From: Mycolicibacterium llatzerense
GTDB lineage: Bacteria > Actinomycetota > Actinomycetes > Mycobacteriales > Mycobacteriaceae
Assembly (NCBI RefSeq): GCF_000878195.1
Contig: NZ_JXST01000015.1
Location: 62,001 to 126,000, forward strand
Direction: 5' to 3'
Length of the DNA: 64,000 nucleotides
Shown here: positions 1 through 7,405 of the stretch, one piece after another
Numbering within the stretch: the first letter of the stretch is position 1
How the letters are laid out: each line of letters begins with the position of its first letter
Position numbers and translations under genes: made by a program
Notes under the pieces: generated by a model
Database searches by the model: none
What the model saw: only the letters and a program-made list of their open reading frames with translations
What the model was told of the DNA's origin: nothing

Positions 1-15
1 TAATCCAACGAAGTA

Positions 16-30
16 CATACCCTAGGTATG
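16..30. promoter_or_regulatory. Short palindrome, possible repressor operator
   Basis: Two perfect six-base arms (CATACC and GGTATG) flank a three-base centre (CTA). The site lies in gene-free sequence at the left edge of the window. Short odd-centred palindromes like this are often bound by TetR-type repressors, but no regulator gene is visible here, so this is only a candidate. The rest of positions 1-202 shows no supported gene. Confidence 0.3.
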
Positions 31-202
31 CTGCGCGATTCCAATCACCTCGACGCCGGCGCACCATTGATATTTACGTTGTGGGCAAACTAGGCCACCG
101 GCCCCCACTCGTCTGGTGCCGCAGCTCGAGGCACCCGGCCGGTGGCGGCCCCGTGCGCGTGTTACCGCTGCCGTTCCCCGGGGCAGGTGAAAGACTCACC
201 GA

Positions 203-1183
203 GTGCACCCAAACCGCTCGCGCCGCAGCTTCCTGGCACTGGCCGCCGGTGCAGTGGCGGTCGCCGCATGCACCAAACCGCCGGCCTCGGGCACCGTTGC
301 CGGCGACGGGTCGGTCACGATCAATCACACATTCGGATCCACCCGGATTCCGGCACCGCCGAAGAATGTGGTGTGCGCCGGCCTCACCGGGCAGGACGAA
401 CTGCTGGCGGTCGGCGTGGTCCCGATCGCCGTGACCGAGTGGTTCGGAAACCAACCGTTCGCGGTGTGGCCGTGGGCCCAGCCTGCTCTTGGTCCGGCAC
501 AGCCGGCCGTCCTGAACCTCAACGACGGCATCCAGGTGGACAAGATCTCCGCGCTGAAGCCCGACCTCATCATCGCCACCAACGCCGGGCTGGATGCCGA
601 CACCTACAAGAAGCTGTCGGCCATCGCACCGACCGTCGCCCAATCGGGCCAGGACGCCTTCTTCGAACCATGGAAAGACCAGGCCACCGTCATCGGACAG
701 GCAGTCTTCAAGGCCGACAACATGAAGAAGCTCATCGACGGCGTCGACGCGAAGTTCGCCGGCGCGGGTAAATCGAACCCGAGACTCAGCGGCCGAAAGA
801 TGTTGATCGTCAACGGTCTTCCCACCGCGGACGGGGTCGAGATCACACCCACGGGGTGGCGCACCGAGTTCCTCGGCGAGCTGGGCATCGCCATCCCGGA
901 CGGGCTGGACTCCTTCACCAAGGGACAACACGCCTTCGTGCCCCGCGACCAGATGGCCGGCGCGTTCCGCGGCGCGGACGTGCTGATCTGGACTCTCGAC
1001 GCTGACGACCAGCGTCCCGCGGTGCTGGCCGACCCGACGGTCGCGCAGCTGAGCCAGGCCAAAGCCAACCGGATCGTCTTCCCCAACAAAGACCTGTCCG
1101 CGGCGATCGCGTTCGCCTCGGTGCTGTCCTATCCGGCCGTGGCCGATCAGCTGCCGCCCCTGCTGACCGCGGCGCTGGCCTGA
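203..1183 (+). CDS. fecB2: FecB2-like iron-siderophore ABC transporter substrate-binding lipoprotein
   Basis: This 326-residue protein is a periplasmic binding protein of the FecB/BtuF type, expected to capture a ferric siderophore or related chelate outside the membrane. The N-terminus has a twin-arginine motif (NRSRRSFL), a hydrophobic stretch and a lipobox (VAAC), so it is likely Tat-exported and lipid-anchored. Family features follow: a conserved strand near residues 55-75 (VVCAGLTGQDELLAVG) and a LKPDLIIA segment near residue 117. The start is a GTG. It stands at the position of Rv0265c (fecB2) relative to the downstream genes, as I recall the M. tuberculosis order. No permease or ATPase gene is adjacent, so partners must be encoded elsewhere. 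The ligand cannot be told from sequence. Confidence 0.85.
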   Translation: MHPNRSRRSFLALAAGAVAVAACTKPPASGTVAGDGSVTINHTFGSTRIPAPPKNVVCAGLTGQDELLAVGVVPIAVTEWFGNQPFAVWPWAQPALGPAQPAVLNLNDGIQVDKISALKPDLIIATNAGLDADTYKKLSAIAPTVAQSGQDAFFEPWKDQATVIGQAVFKADNMKKLIDGVDAKFAGAGKSNPRLSGRKMLIVNGLPTADGVEITPTGWRTEFLGELGIAIPDGLDSFTKGQHAFVPRDQMAGAFRGADVLIWTLDADDQRPAVLADPTVAQLSQAKANRIVFPNKDLSAAIAFASVLSYPAVADQLPPLLTAALA

Positions 1184-1238
1184 CCCGATCCGGGCCCGAA
1201 CCCGGCTCCGGGTTGCACCCGTCGTCCCGCCTGCCAAG

Positions 1239-1934
1239 ATGATCGGCGTGATCGGCACCGAGCGCCCCGAACAGCACGCCCGCTTCGCGCAGGTCGGATC
1301 GACCTACTATCCGATCCTGATCGCAGTGTTCACGGCCCTGGTGATCATCTCCAACGTCACCGCCACCAAGGGCGTGGCATTCGGGCCGATCATCACCGAC
1401 GGCGGCTTCATCGTCTTCCCGCTCACTTACATCATCGGCGACGTGCTGTCGGAGGTGTACGGATTCAAGGCCACGCGGCGAGCGATCTATCTCGGCTTTG
1501 CGATGAATATCCTTGCGGCCCTGACATTCTGGGCGACCATCTACCTGCCGGCCGCCGACTTCTACCCGAACCAGGCGCACTTCGAGAACATCGTGCACTC
1601 CTACACGCAGCTGATCATCGCGGGTCTGGCCGGGTTCATCGTCGGACAGACCATCAACGCGTGGGTCGTGGTGGCCATCAAGGAACGCACCAAGGAGAAG
1701 CACCTGTGGGCGCGGCTGGTCGGCTCGACCTTCGCCGGGCAGCTCGGTGACACCCTGGTGTTCTGCGCCATCGCCGCCAACGCCATCGGCATCAGCACCT
1801 TCCATGACTTCGCCGTCTACACCGGCCAGGGCTGGCTGTACAAGACCGCCGTCGAGGTTCTTTTCCTGCCGGTGACCTACCGCGTGATCAGCTACATCAA
1901 GCACCGCGAACCGACGTACGACTTTGCTGTCTGA
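1239..1934 (+). CDS. YhhQ/VUT-family integral membrane transporter (probable queuosine precursor transporter)
   Basis: The 231-residue protein has about six hydrophobic segments, beginning with YYPILIAVFTALVIISNV near residue 23. It shows the family signature in which a conserved FPLTYIIGDVLSEVYG stretch near residues 60-76 follows the second helix, and a later GQLGDTLVF segment. YhhQ proteins take up queuosine precursors (preQ0/preQ1) in the bacteria studied. The substrate here is inferred from family only. The ATG at 1239 and a GTG three codons later are both possible starts. It lies 55 bases after the FecB2-like gene, with no functional link apparent. Confidence 0.8.
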   Translation: MIGVIGTERPEQHARFAQVGSTYYPILIAVFTALVIISNVTATKGVAFGPIITDGGFIVFPLTYIIGDVLSEVYGFKATRRAIYLGFAMNILAALTFWATIYLPAADFYPNQAHFENIVHSYTQLIIAGLAGFIVGQTINAWVVVAIKERTKEKHLWARLVGSTFAGQLGDTLVFCAIAANAIGISTFHDFAVYTGQGWLYKTAVEVLFLPVTYRVISYIKHREPTYDFAV

Positions 1935-2008
1935 GCGATTCTTAAGGCTCCTCTGGCGACCTGCTAAAGAAGCGTCAATTTCCCGCTACTCGCGAGTAGA
2001 TTTTGGTG

Positions 2009-2680
2009 ATGACCGTCACAGTTCAAGACGTTGACACGGCAAAATCGCCAACGCTCGACAGTATCCGCGACTATGGCGACCAGGCGCTGCTCCTGGAATT
2101 GAACAGCACCGCCGAGGTGTTGGCGTGGACCGACACGCTGCGAGCTGCGCATCTGCCCGGCGTGCTCGACATCGTCCCGGCCTCGCGGACGATTCTGATC
2201 AAACTCGCCGCGCCGCGATATCAGATTCCCACCGGGCAGCGGCTGTCCAAGCTGCACCTCGCAGCCTCCGATAACACCGAGGCCAGCACCTCGCAGGAGC
2301 CCGACGTGATCATCGACGTCGTGTACGACGGCATGGACCTCGACGAGGTCTCCACGCTGACCGGACTGGCTCCGAACGAGGTGATCGCTGCCCACACCGG
2401 ATCCCTGTGGCGGGTCGTGTTCGGCGGCTTCACACCGGGCTTCGCCTATCTGGTGGGTGGCGACGAGCGACTCCAGGTGCCGCGACGGAGCGAGCCGCGA
2501 ACGCGCGTGCCCGCCGGGTCAGTGGCCCTCGCCGGCGAGTTCGGCGGGGTGTACCCGCGGGAGACCCCGGGTGGCTGGCAGTTGATCGGCCGTACTGACG
2601 CCAGGTTGTGGGACATCGAGCGGGAGCAGCCGGCGTTGCTGATTCCGGGCATGTGCGTGCAATTCCGGGCGATCGGTTAG
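2009..2680 (+). CDS. pxpB: 5-oxoprolinase subunit PxpB (allophanate hydrolase subunit 1 / KipI family)
   Basis: The product (about 223 residues) has the KipI/PxpB fold: an N-terminal part starting with [13 protein letters not shown], and a C-terminal cyclophilin-like part with the characteristic [11 protein letters not shown] and [19 protein letters not shown] stretches. PxpB works with PxpC and PxpA to hydrolyse 5-oxoproline to glutamate. Older annotation names it allophanate hydrolase subunit 1. TTG, GTG and ATG codons are stacked at 2003, 2006 and 2009, and the ATG was chosen. The next gene, encoding PxpC, starts 10 bases later, so the pair is almost certainly co-transcribed. No pxpA (LamB/YcsF) gene is in the window. 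Confidence 0.85.
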   Translation: MTVTVQDVDTAKSPTLDSIRDYGDQALLLELNSTAEVLAWTDTLRAAHLPGVLDIVPASRTILIKLAAPRYQIPTGQRLSKLHLAASDNTEASTSQEPDVIIDVVYDGMDLDEVSTLTGLAPNEVIAAHTGSLWRVVFGGFTPGFAYLVGGDERLQVPRRSEPRTRVPAGSVALAGEFGGVYPRETPGGWQLIGRTDARLWDIEREQPALLIPGMCVQFRAIG

Positions 2681-2690
2681 GGGAACAGCG

Positions 2691-3584
2691 ATGACCGCAA
2701 CACTCGAAATTCTCAAGACCGGCCCGCTCGCACTGGTCGAGGACTTGGGCCGTCCCGGACTGGCTCACATGGGCGTGAGCCGTTCGGGCGCCGCCGACCG
2801 CCGCTCGCACACGCTGGCCAACCGGCTGGTGGCCAACCCGAATGACCGGGCCACCATCGAGGTGACGTTCGGCGGCTTTTCCGCCAGGGTCCACGGTGGC
2901 GGCAAGGAGGGCGTCGCTGTCGCAGTCACGGGCGCCGACGCCGATCCATCGGCCAACGGAAAGCTCTTCGGCACCAACAGCATCCACTACGCGCACGACG
3001 GAGACGTCATCTCCCTGGGTGCGCCGCACACCGGCCTGCGCAGTTATGTCGCGGTCCGCGGCGGCTTCGTGGTGGACCCGGTGCTCGGATCGTGCAGCTA
3101 CGACGTCATGTCGGCCCTCGGCCCGCGGCCCCTGCAGGCCGGTGACGTACTGACCATCGGCGAACACACCGCGGAGTTCCCGGAACTGGATCAGGCGCCC
3201 GTGGCCGCCATCGCCGAGGACCTGCTCGAGCTGTTGGTGGTCCCCGGTCCACGCGACGATTGGTTCGTCGACCCGGACGCCCTGGTGCACACGGAGTGGG
3301 TGGTCACCGACCGCAGTGACCGGGTCGGGATGCGATTGAACGGCCGGCCGCTACAGCACCGCTGGCCGGACCGCCAGCTCTCCAGCGAGGGGGCGACGCG
3401 AGGAGCAATTCAGGTGCCGCCCAACGGTTTGCCGGTAATCCTCGGCCCCGACCATCCGGTCACCGGCGGGTACCCGGTGATCGGTGTGGTCGCCGACCAC
3501 GACATCGACAAGGTGGGGCAGATCCGGCCCGGTCAGCACGTGCGGATGCACTGGTCCAGGCCACGTCAGCCGTTCGGCGGCTGA
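2691..3584 (+). CDS. pxpC: 5-oxoprolinase subunit PxpC (allophanate hydrolase subunit 2 / KipA family)
   Basis: This 297-residue protein belongs to the biotin-dependent carboxyltransferase-like (KipA/PxpC) family. Visible signatures are the N-terminal [22 protein letters not shown] segment (residues 14-35), a central [16 protein letters not shown] stretch (about residues 118-133), and the C-terminal [19 protein letters not shown] motif (about residues 244-262). It forms the 5-oxoprolinase complex with PxpB, encoded immediately upstream. Start ATG follows a GGGGAACAG ribosome-binding-like sequence. The pair corresponds by position to Rv0264c-Rv0263c, as I recall. Confidence 0.85.
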   Translation: MTATLEILKTGPLALVEDLGRPGLAHMGVSRSGAADRRSHTLANRLVANPNDRATIEVTFGGFSARVHGGGKEGVAVAVTGADADPSANGKLFGTNSIHYAHDGDVISLGAPHTGLRSYVAVRGGFVVDPVLGSCSYDVMSALGPRPLQAGDVLTIGEHTAEFPELDQAPVAAIAEDLLELLVVPGPRDDWFVDPDALVHTEWVVTDRSDRVGMRLNGRPLQHRWPDRQLSSEGATRGAIQVPPNGLPVILGPDHPVTGGYPVIGVVADHDIDKVGQIRPGQHVRMHWSRPRQPFGG

Positions 3585-3624
3585 ACCCCCGCAGGCACCA
3601 GCGCGGGCTGCACAATCCTGGTAG

Positions 3625-4200
<576 letters not shown>

Positions 4201-4297
4201 CGCTGTGAGGTTTTGACCGGGAAAACACCAGGTCAATGTCGATTGTGAGGACAACTTCATCAATCGCTCACGAGTGACACCGCTGAGCAATGGTTGG

Positions 4298-4333
4298 GTA
4301 ACCGGCCGGAAACACACGTTACGTTCACTAGAC
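4298..4333 (+). promoter_or_regulatory. Candidate GlnR double box in front of nnaR
   Basis: GTAAC (4298-4302), six bases, then GAAAC (4309-4313) exactly fits the actinobacterial GlnR half-pair GTnAC-n6-GnAAC. A second pair, GTTAC (4318-4322), six bases, TAGAC (4329-4333), follows in the same orientation with a weaker second half. The site ends two bases before the chosen nnaR start, so a transcript start must overlap it or the true translation start is a little further in. GlnR is the nitrogen-limitation regulator of mycobacteria and is known to control nitrite assimilation, which fits the neighbouring genes. Confidence 0.65.
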
Positions 4334-4335
4334 AC

Positions 4336-5484
4336 ATGAGTGATCCCGATCGGGCCCCGCTCACCGGATTTCGGGTGGCGGTGACCGCCGCACGCCGTTC
4401 CGATGAGCTGTGTACCCTGCTGCGCCGCCGTGGCGCGACGGTGATCGCCGCCCCTGCCATTGCCATGGTGCCGCTGCCCGACGACGACGAACTGCGCACC
4501 CACACCCGATCGCTGCTCGAGGTGCCACCCGATGTGGTGATCGCGACCACCGGCATCGGGTTCCGCGGCTGGATGTCCGCCGCCGACGACTGGGGAGTGT
4601 CCGGCGAACTGACCGAAGCCCTCAGCCGCGCCCGGATCGTCTCCCGCGGCCCCAAGGCCACCGGCGCGCTCCGTGCCGCCGGGCTGCCCGAGGAATGGTC
4701 ACCCGAGTCCGAGTCGTCCCGCGAGGTGCTCGGCTACCTGTTGCAGGGCGGCATCTCAGGCCTGCGGATCGCCGTCCAGCTGCATGGCGCCACCGACGAC
4801 TGGGACCCCTTCCCCGAGTTTCTCGACGAACTGCGCCGCGCCGGCGCCGACGTCGTCCCGATCCGGGTTTACCGGTGGCAACCCGTGCCGCCCGGTGGGC
4901 CGTTCGACTCGCTGGTCAACGACATCGCCGAGCGCAGGCTCGACGCCGTCAGCTTCACCTCGGCCCCCGCGGTCGCGGCGACCCTGATGCGCGCGACCGA
5001 ACTCGGCGTCAATGAGCAAGTGCTGGAAGCATTTCGGACCCAGGTGCGCGCCATGTGCGTCGGCCCGGTGACGGCACGACCGCTCGCTCGGCTGGGTGTA
5101 CCGACCTTCGCGCCCGAGCGGATGCGCCTGGGTGCGCTGGCCCGGCACATCGCCGACGAGCTGCCGGTGCTGCAGGCCCGGAAGCTGCGGGCAGCCGGGC
5201 ACAACCTGGAGATCCGCGGTACCTGCGTCGTCGTCGACGGTGTGGTCCGGGACCTGTCGCCCGCTGGGATGGCCATCGTCCGTGCGCTGGCGCTGCGACC
5301 CGGCGCGGTGGTGTCGCGGCAGGAACTGCTCGCCGCGCTGCCGGGCAGCGGTACGGATACGCACGCCGTCGAGACCGCGGTGCTGCGCCTGCGAACCACC
5401 CTGGGCGACAAGGAAATCGTCGCAACTGTGGTGAAGCGCGGCTACCGACTGGCGGTCGACGACTACGCGGCAGGTGCGCTGTGA
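4336..5484 (+). CDS. nnaR: NnaR: nitrate/nitrite assimilation regulator, HemD-like domain plus winged-helix DNA-binding domain
   Basis: The 382-residue protein has two parts. Residues 1 to about 265 resemble uroporphyrinogen-III synthase (opening GFRVAVTAARR, with a VIATTGIGFRGW strand). Residues about 285-378 form an OmpR/PhoB-type winged helix (DLSPAGMAIVRALALRPGAVVSRQELL, then VETAVLRLRTTLG and VVKRGYRL). This arrangement is the known actinobacterial NnaR, an orphan regulator needed for growth on nitrate and nitrite; older annotation calls it HemD. The ATG at 4336 gives a length close to that of Rv0260c; an upstream in-frame start at 4294 would run through the GlnR box. The chelatase gene overlaps its end by four bases (GTGA). 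Confidence 0.88.
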   Translation: MSDPDRAPLTGFRVAVTAARRSDELCTLLRRRGATVIAAPAIAMVPLPDDDELRTHTRSLLEVPPDVVIATTGIGFRGWMSAADDWGVSGELTEALSRARIVSRGPKATGALRAAGLPEEWSPESESSREVLGYLLQGGISGLRIAVQLHGATDDWDPFPEFLDELRRAGADVVPIRVYRWQPVPPGGPFDSLVNDIAERRLDAVSFTSAPAVAATLMRATELGVNEQVLEAFRTQVRAMCVGPVTARPLARLGVPTFAPERMRLGALARHIADELPVLQARKLRAAGHNLEIRGTCVVVDGVVRDLSPAGMAIVRALALRPGAVVSRQELLAALPGSGTDTHAVETAVLRLRTTLGDKEIVATVVKRGYRLAVDDYAAGAL

Positions 5485-6164
5485 ACCCCGTCCTGGTCGC
5501 CCACGGCACCCGCAAGGGCTCGGGTGTCGCGATGATTGGCGATCTGGCCGAGCGGGTAAGCGGACTGCTGAACCGCCGGGTGCACACCGCGTTCGTCGAC
5601 GTCCTCGGCCCCACGCCGGCCGAAGTGCTGTCGGGGCTGCCCTACGGCCCCGCCGTCGTCGTTCCGGCCTTCTTGTCTTCCGGGTACCACGTCCACAAGG
5701 ACATCCCGGAAGGGATTGCCGCGAGCGGACATCTGGACGTCACTGTGACGCCGGCACTCGGCCCCTCGACCGCGATGGTCCGGGTACTGGCCGACCGGCT
5801 GATCGAATCAGGCTGGCGTCCATCGGATTCCGTGGTGCTGGCCGCTGCCGGGACCACTGACCCGCGCGCCGCCAGCGACCTGCGCCGAACTTGCGCCATG
5901 CTGTCGGCAACACTGGGCAGCCGTGTCGAGCTCGCGTTCGCGATCAGTGGCACGCACTGGGTCGGTGACGTGGTGGCCCGGCTGCGCAAGCGTGGCGCCG
6001 AGCGGGTGGCCGTGGCGTCATACCTGTTGGCCGACGGCCTCTTTCAGGACCGGCTGTACACGTGTGGGGCCGACGTGGTGACCGACCCCCTGGGCCGGCA
6101 CCCGGGCGTCGCCAGGCTGGTTGCGCACCGGTTCCGGACAGCCCGCCTGTCGATCGCCGCCTGA
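5481..6164 (+). CDS. Sirohydrochlorin chelatase-like protein (CbiX/SirB family)
   Basis: The 227-residue protein opens with the family signature VLVAHGTRKGSG and repeats the fold in its second half (VVLAAAGTTDPRA, about residues 114-126), as expected for a two-domain CbiX/SirB chelatase. The metal-binding histidine of the first half is visible in AHGT, while the matching position of the second half reads AAGT, so only one half may bind metal. Such enzymes insert iron into sirohydrochlorin to make siroheme, the cofactor of NirB encoded nearby. The start GTG overlaps the nnaR stop by four bases, implying translational coupling. It matches Rv0259c by position, as I recall. Confidence 0.8.
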   Translation: MNPVLVAHGTRKGSGVAMIGDLAERVSGLLNRRVHTAFVDVLGPTPAEVLSGLPYGPAVVVPAFLSSGYHVHKDIPEGIAASGHLDVTVTPALGPSTAMVRVLADRLIESGWRPSDSVVLAAAGTTDPRAASDLRRTCAMLSATLGSRVELAFAISGTHWVGDVVARLRKRGAERVAVASYLLADGLFQDRLYTCGADVVTDPLGRHPGVARLVAHRFRTARLSIAA

Positions 6165-6176
6165 CATACTGGAGGC

Positions 6177-6989
6177 ATGGCCAAGCGGTCGGGCAACGAC
6201 GTAGCGCTGGACACCTACCGGTTCCTTCGCGGCGGCATGGTCGTCATGGCTGTCCTGCTGGGTGCGGCGCTGGCCGTCGAGCGGGCACATGCCACGTGCT
6301 GGCAGACCTCGATCAGTGCCTACTACTTCACCACCGCGCATGCCGTCTTCATCGGCGCGCTGTTCGCGATCGGCGCCATGCTCATCGTGTACCAGGGCGC
6401 CAGCGACACCGAGAACACGCTGCTGAATCTGGCCGGGGTGCTGGCCTTCGTGATCGCCGTCCTCCCCACCACTCGGCCCGTATTACAGTGCGGCACAACT
6501 GATCCCGTAGCCGTGCAGACAGGGACGGCAGTGCTGTTCAACGCCTGGACGGTCACGGTGGTGCTCGCCGGCTCGCGTGTCGCGTCGTGGTTGCTGTTCC
6601 GGCCCACCCGGCCCAACACCCTTCTCGGCACTGCCGCGGTATGGCTGCAGCGCGCGGTACTCGGGACCGGCGTCGTGGTGCTGATCGCGGCTCCGGACTG
6701 GTTCCGGGGCAATGCGCACGGCATCGCCGCGGCGGCGATGTTCGGCGCCATCGTGCTGACGGTGTTCAGCTCGGCCTTCGGTACTGCGCCGGAATGCGGG
6801 CGTCGTTACCGCGTTGCCTACCAGACGATCTCACTGTTGATGGCCGGCACCTTGCTGACCACGGTGGTGCTGCATCAGACGCTGGACGGTTTCAACCACG
6901 CGGTGCTGATCGCGGAGATCGCCCTGATCATCGAGTTCACGGCGTACTGGGTGATGCAGACCATCGAGGACAACAGCTGCACGCGCTGA
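6177..6989 (+). CDS. Multi-pass membrane protein of unknown function
   Basis: This 270-residue protein has about seven hydrophobic segments (for example GGMVVMAVLLGAALAVE near residue 19 and AVFIGALFAIGAMLIVY near residue 58). The loop SISAYYFTTAH (about residues 45-55) and a C-terminal acidic, cysteine-containing tail (TIEDNSCTR) are its most distinctive stretches. I do not recognise a named family. It follows the chelatase gene by 12 bases on the same strand and may be the last gene of the nnaR transcript. It converges with nirD on the other strand, with only 13 bases between them. No function is proposed. Confidence 0.75.
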   Translation: MAKRSGNDVALDTYRFLRGGMVVMAVLLGAALAVERAHATCWQTSISAYYFTTAHAVFIGALFAIGAMLIVYQGASDTENTLLNLAGVLAFVIAVLPTTRPVLQCGTTDPVAVQTGTAVLFNAWTVTVVLAGSRVASWLLFRPTRPNTLLGTAAVWLQRAVLGTGVVVLIAAPDWFRGNAHGIAAAAMFGAIVLTVFSSAFGTAPECGRRYRVAYQTISLLMAGTLLTTVVLHQTLDGFNHAVLIAEIALIIEFTAYWVMQTIEDNSCTR

Positions 6990-7002
6990 CTTCCGACGAA
7001 AC

Positions 7003-7392
7003 CTACGCGGCTACGTCGACTCCCAGCGGACCGATCTCGACCAGCCCTGCCCAGACCCGGATCGGGTAGACCGGCAGGCTCACCGAGGGATCGTCAAGGC
7101 AGACACCGTCATCCAGGGCGAACGCCTGCTTCTTGATGGGGCTCTGCACGCAGGCCCGGCCGGCGCGGTCACCGACGAGCCCCCGCGACATCACTGCCGC
7201 ACCGGAGAACGGGTCGATGTTGCCGACCGCATACAGCGAGCCGTCGTGCAGGCGGAACAGCGCAGCCTGCGTGCCGTCGGGCAGCAGCACACCGGCGCCT
7301 CGTCCGGGCACCAACCGGTGGTAGGAGCACACCGCGGTCCACTCCGAACGGTCGTGGTACTGGGCAACTTCGGAAAGGTCGTTGAGAGTCAT
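7003..7392 (-). CDS. nirD: Nitrite reductase [NAD(P)H] small subunit NirD
   Basis: The 129-residue protein has the Rieske-like fold typical of NirD (WTAVCSYHRLVPGRGAGVLL at the start, YAVGNIDPFSGAAVMSRGLVGD in the middle, ALDDGVCLDDPSVSLPVYPI near the end). As is normal for NirD, it lacks the Cys/His ligands of a true Rieske cluster. With NirB it forms the cytoplasmic assimilatory nitrite reductase that makes ammonium. It is read after nirB on the minus strand with a 13-base gap, so the two are one operon. The start ATG at 7392 is preceded by AGGAGGCC. Confidence 0.92.
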   Translation of the reverse strand: MTLNDLSEVAQYHDRSEWTAVCSYHRLVPGRGAGVLLPDGTQAALFRLHDGSLYAVGNIDPFSGAAVMSRGLVGDRAGRACVQSPIKKQAFALDDGVCLDDPSVSLPVYPIRVWAGLVEIGPLGVDVAA

Positions 7393-7405
7393 CGTGGCCT
7401 CCTGA

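Noticed and set aside
4213..4236. TTGACC and GGTCAA inverted repeat after the aac gene
   Set aside because: Six-base arms with a 12-base spacer are short enough to occur by chance, and the site fits no regulator as well as the nearby GlnR box does.
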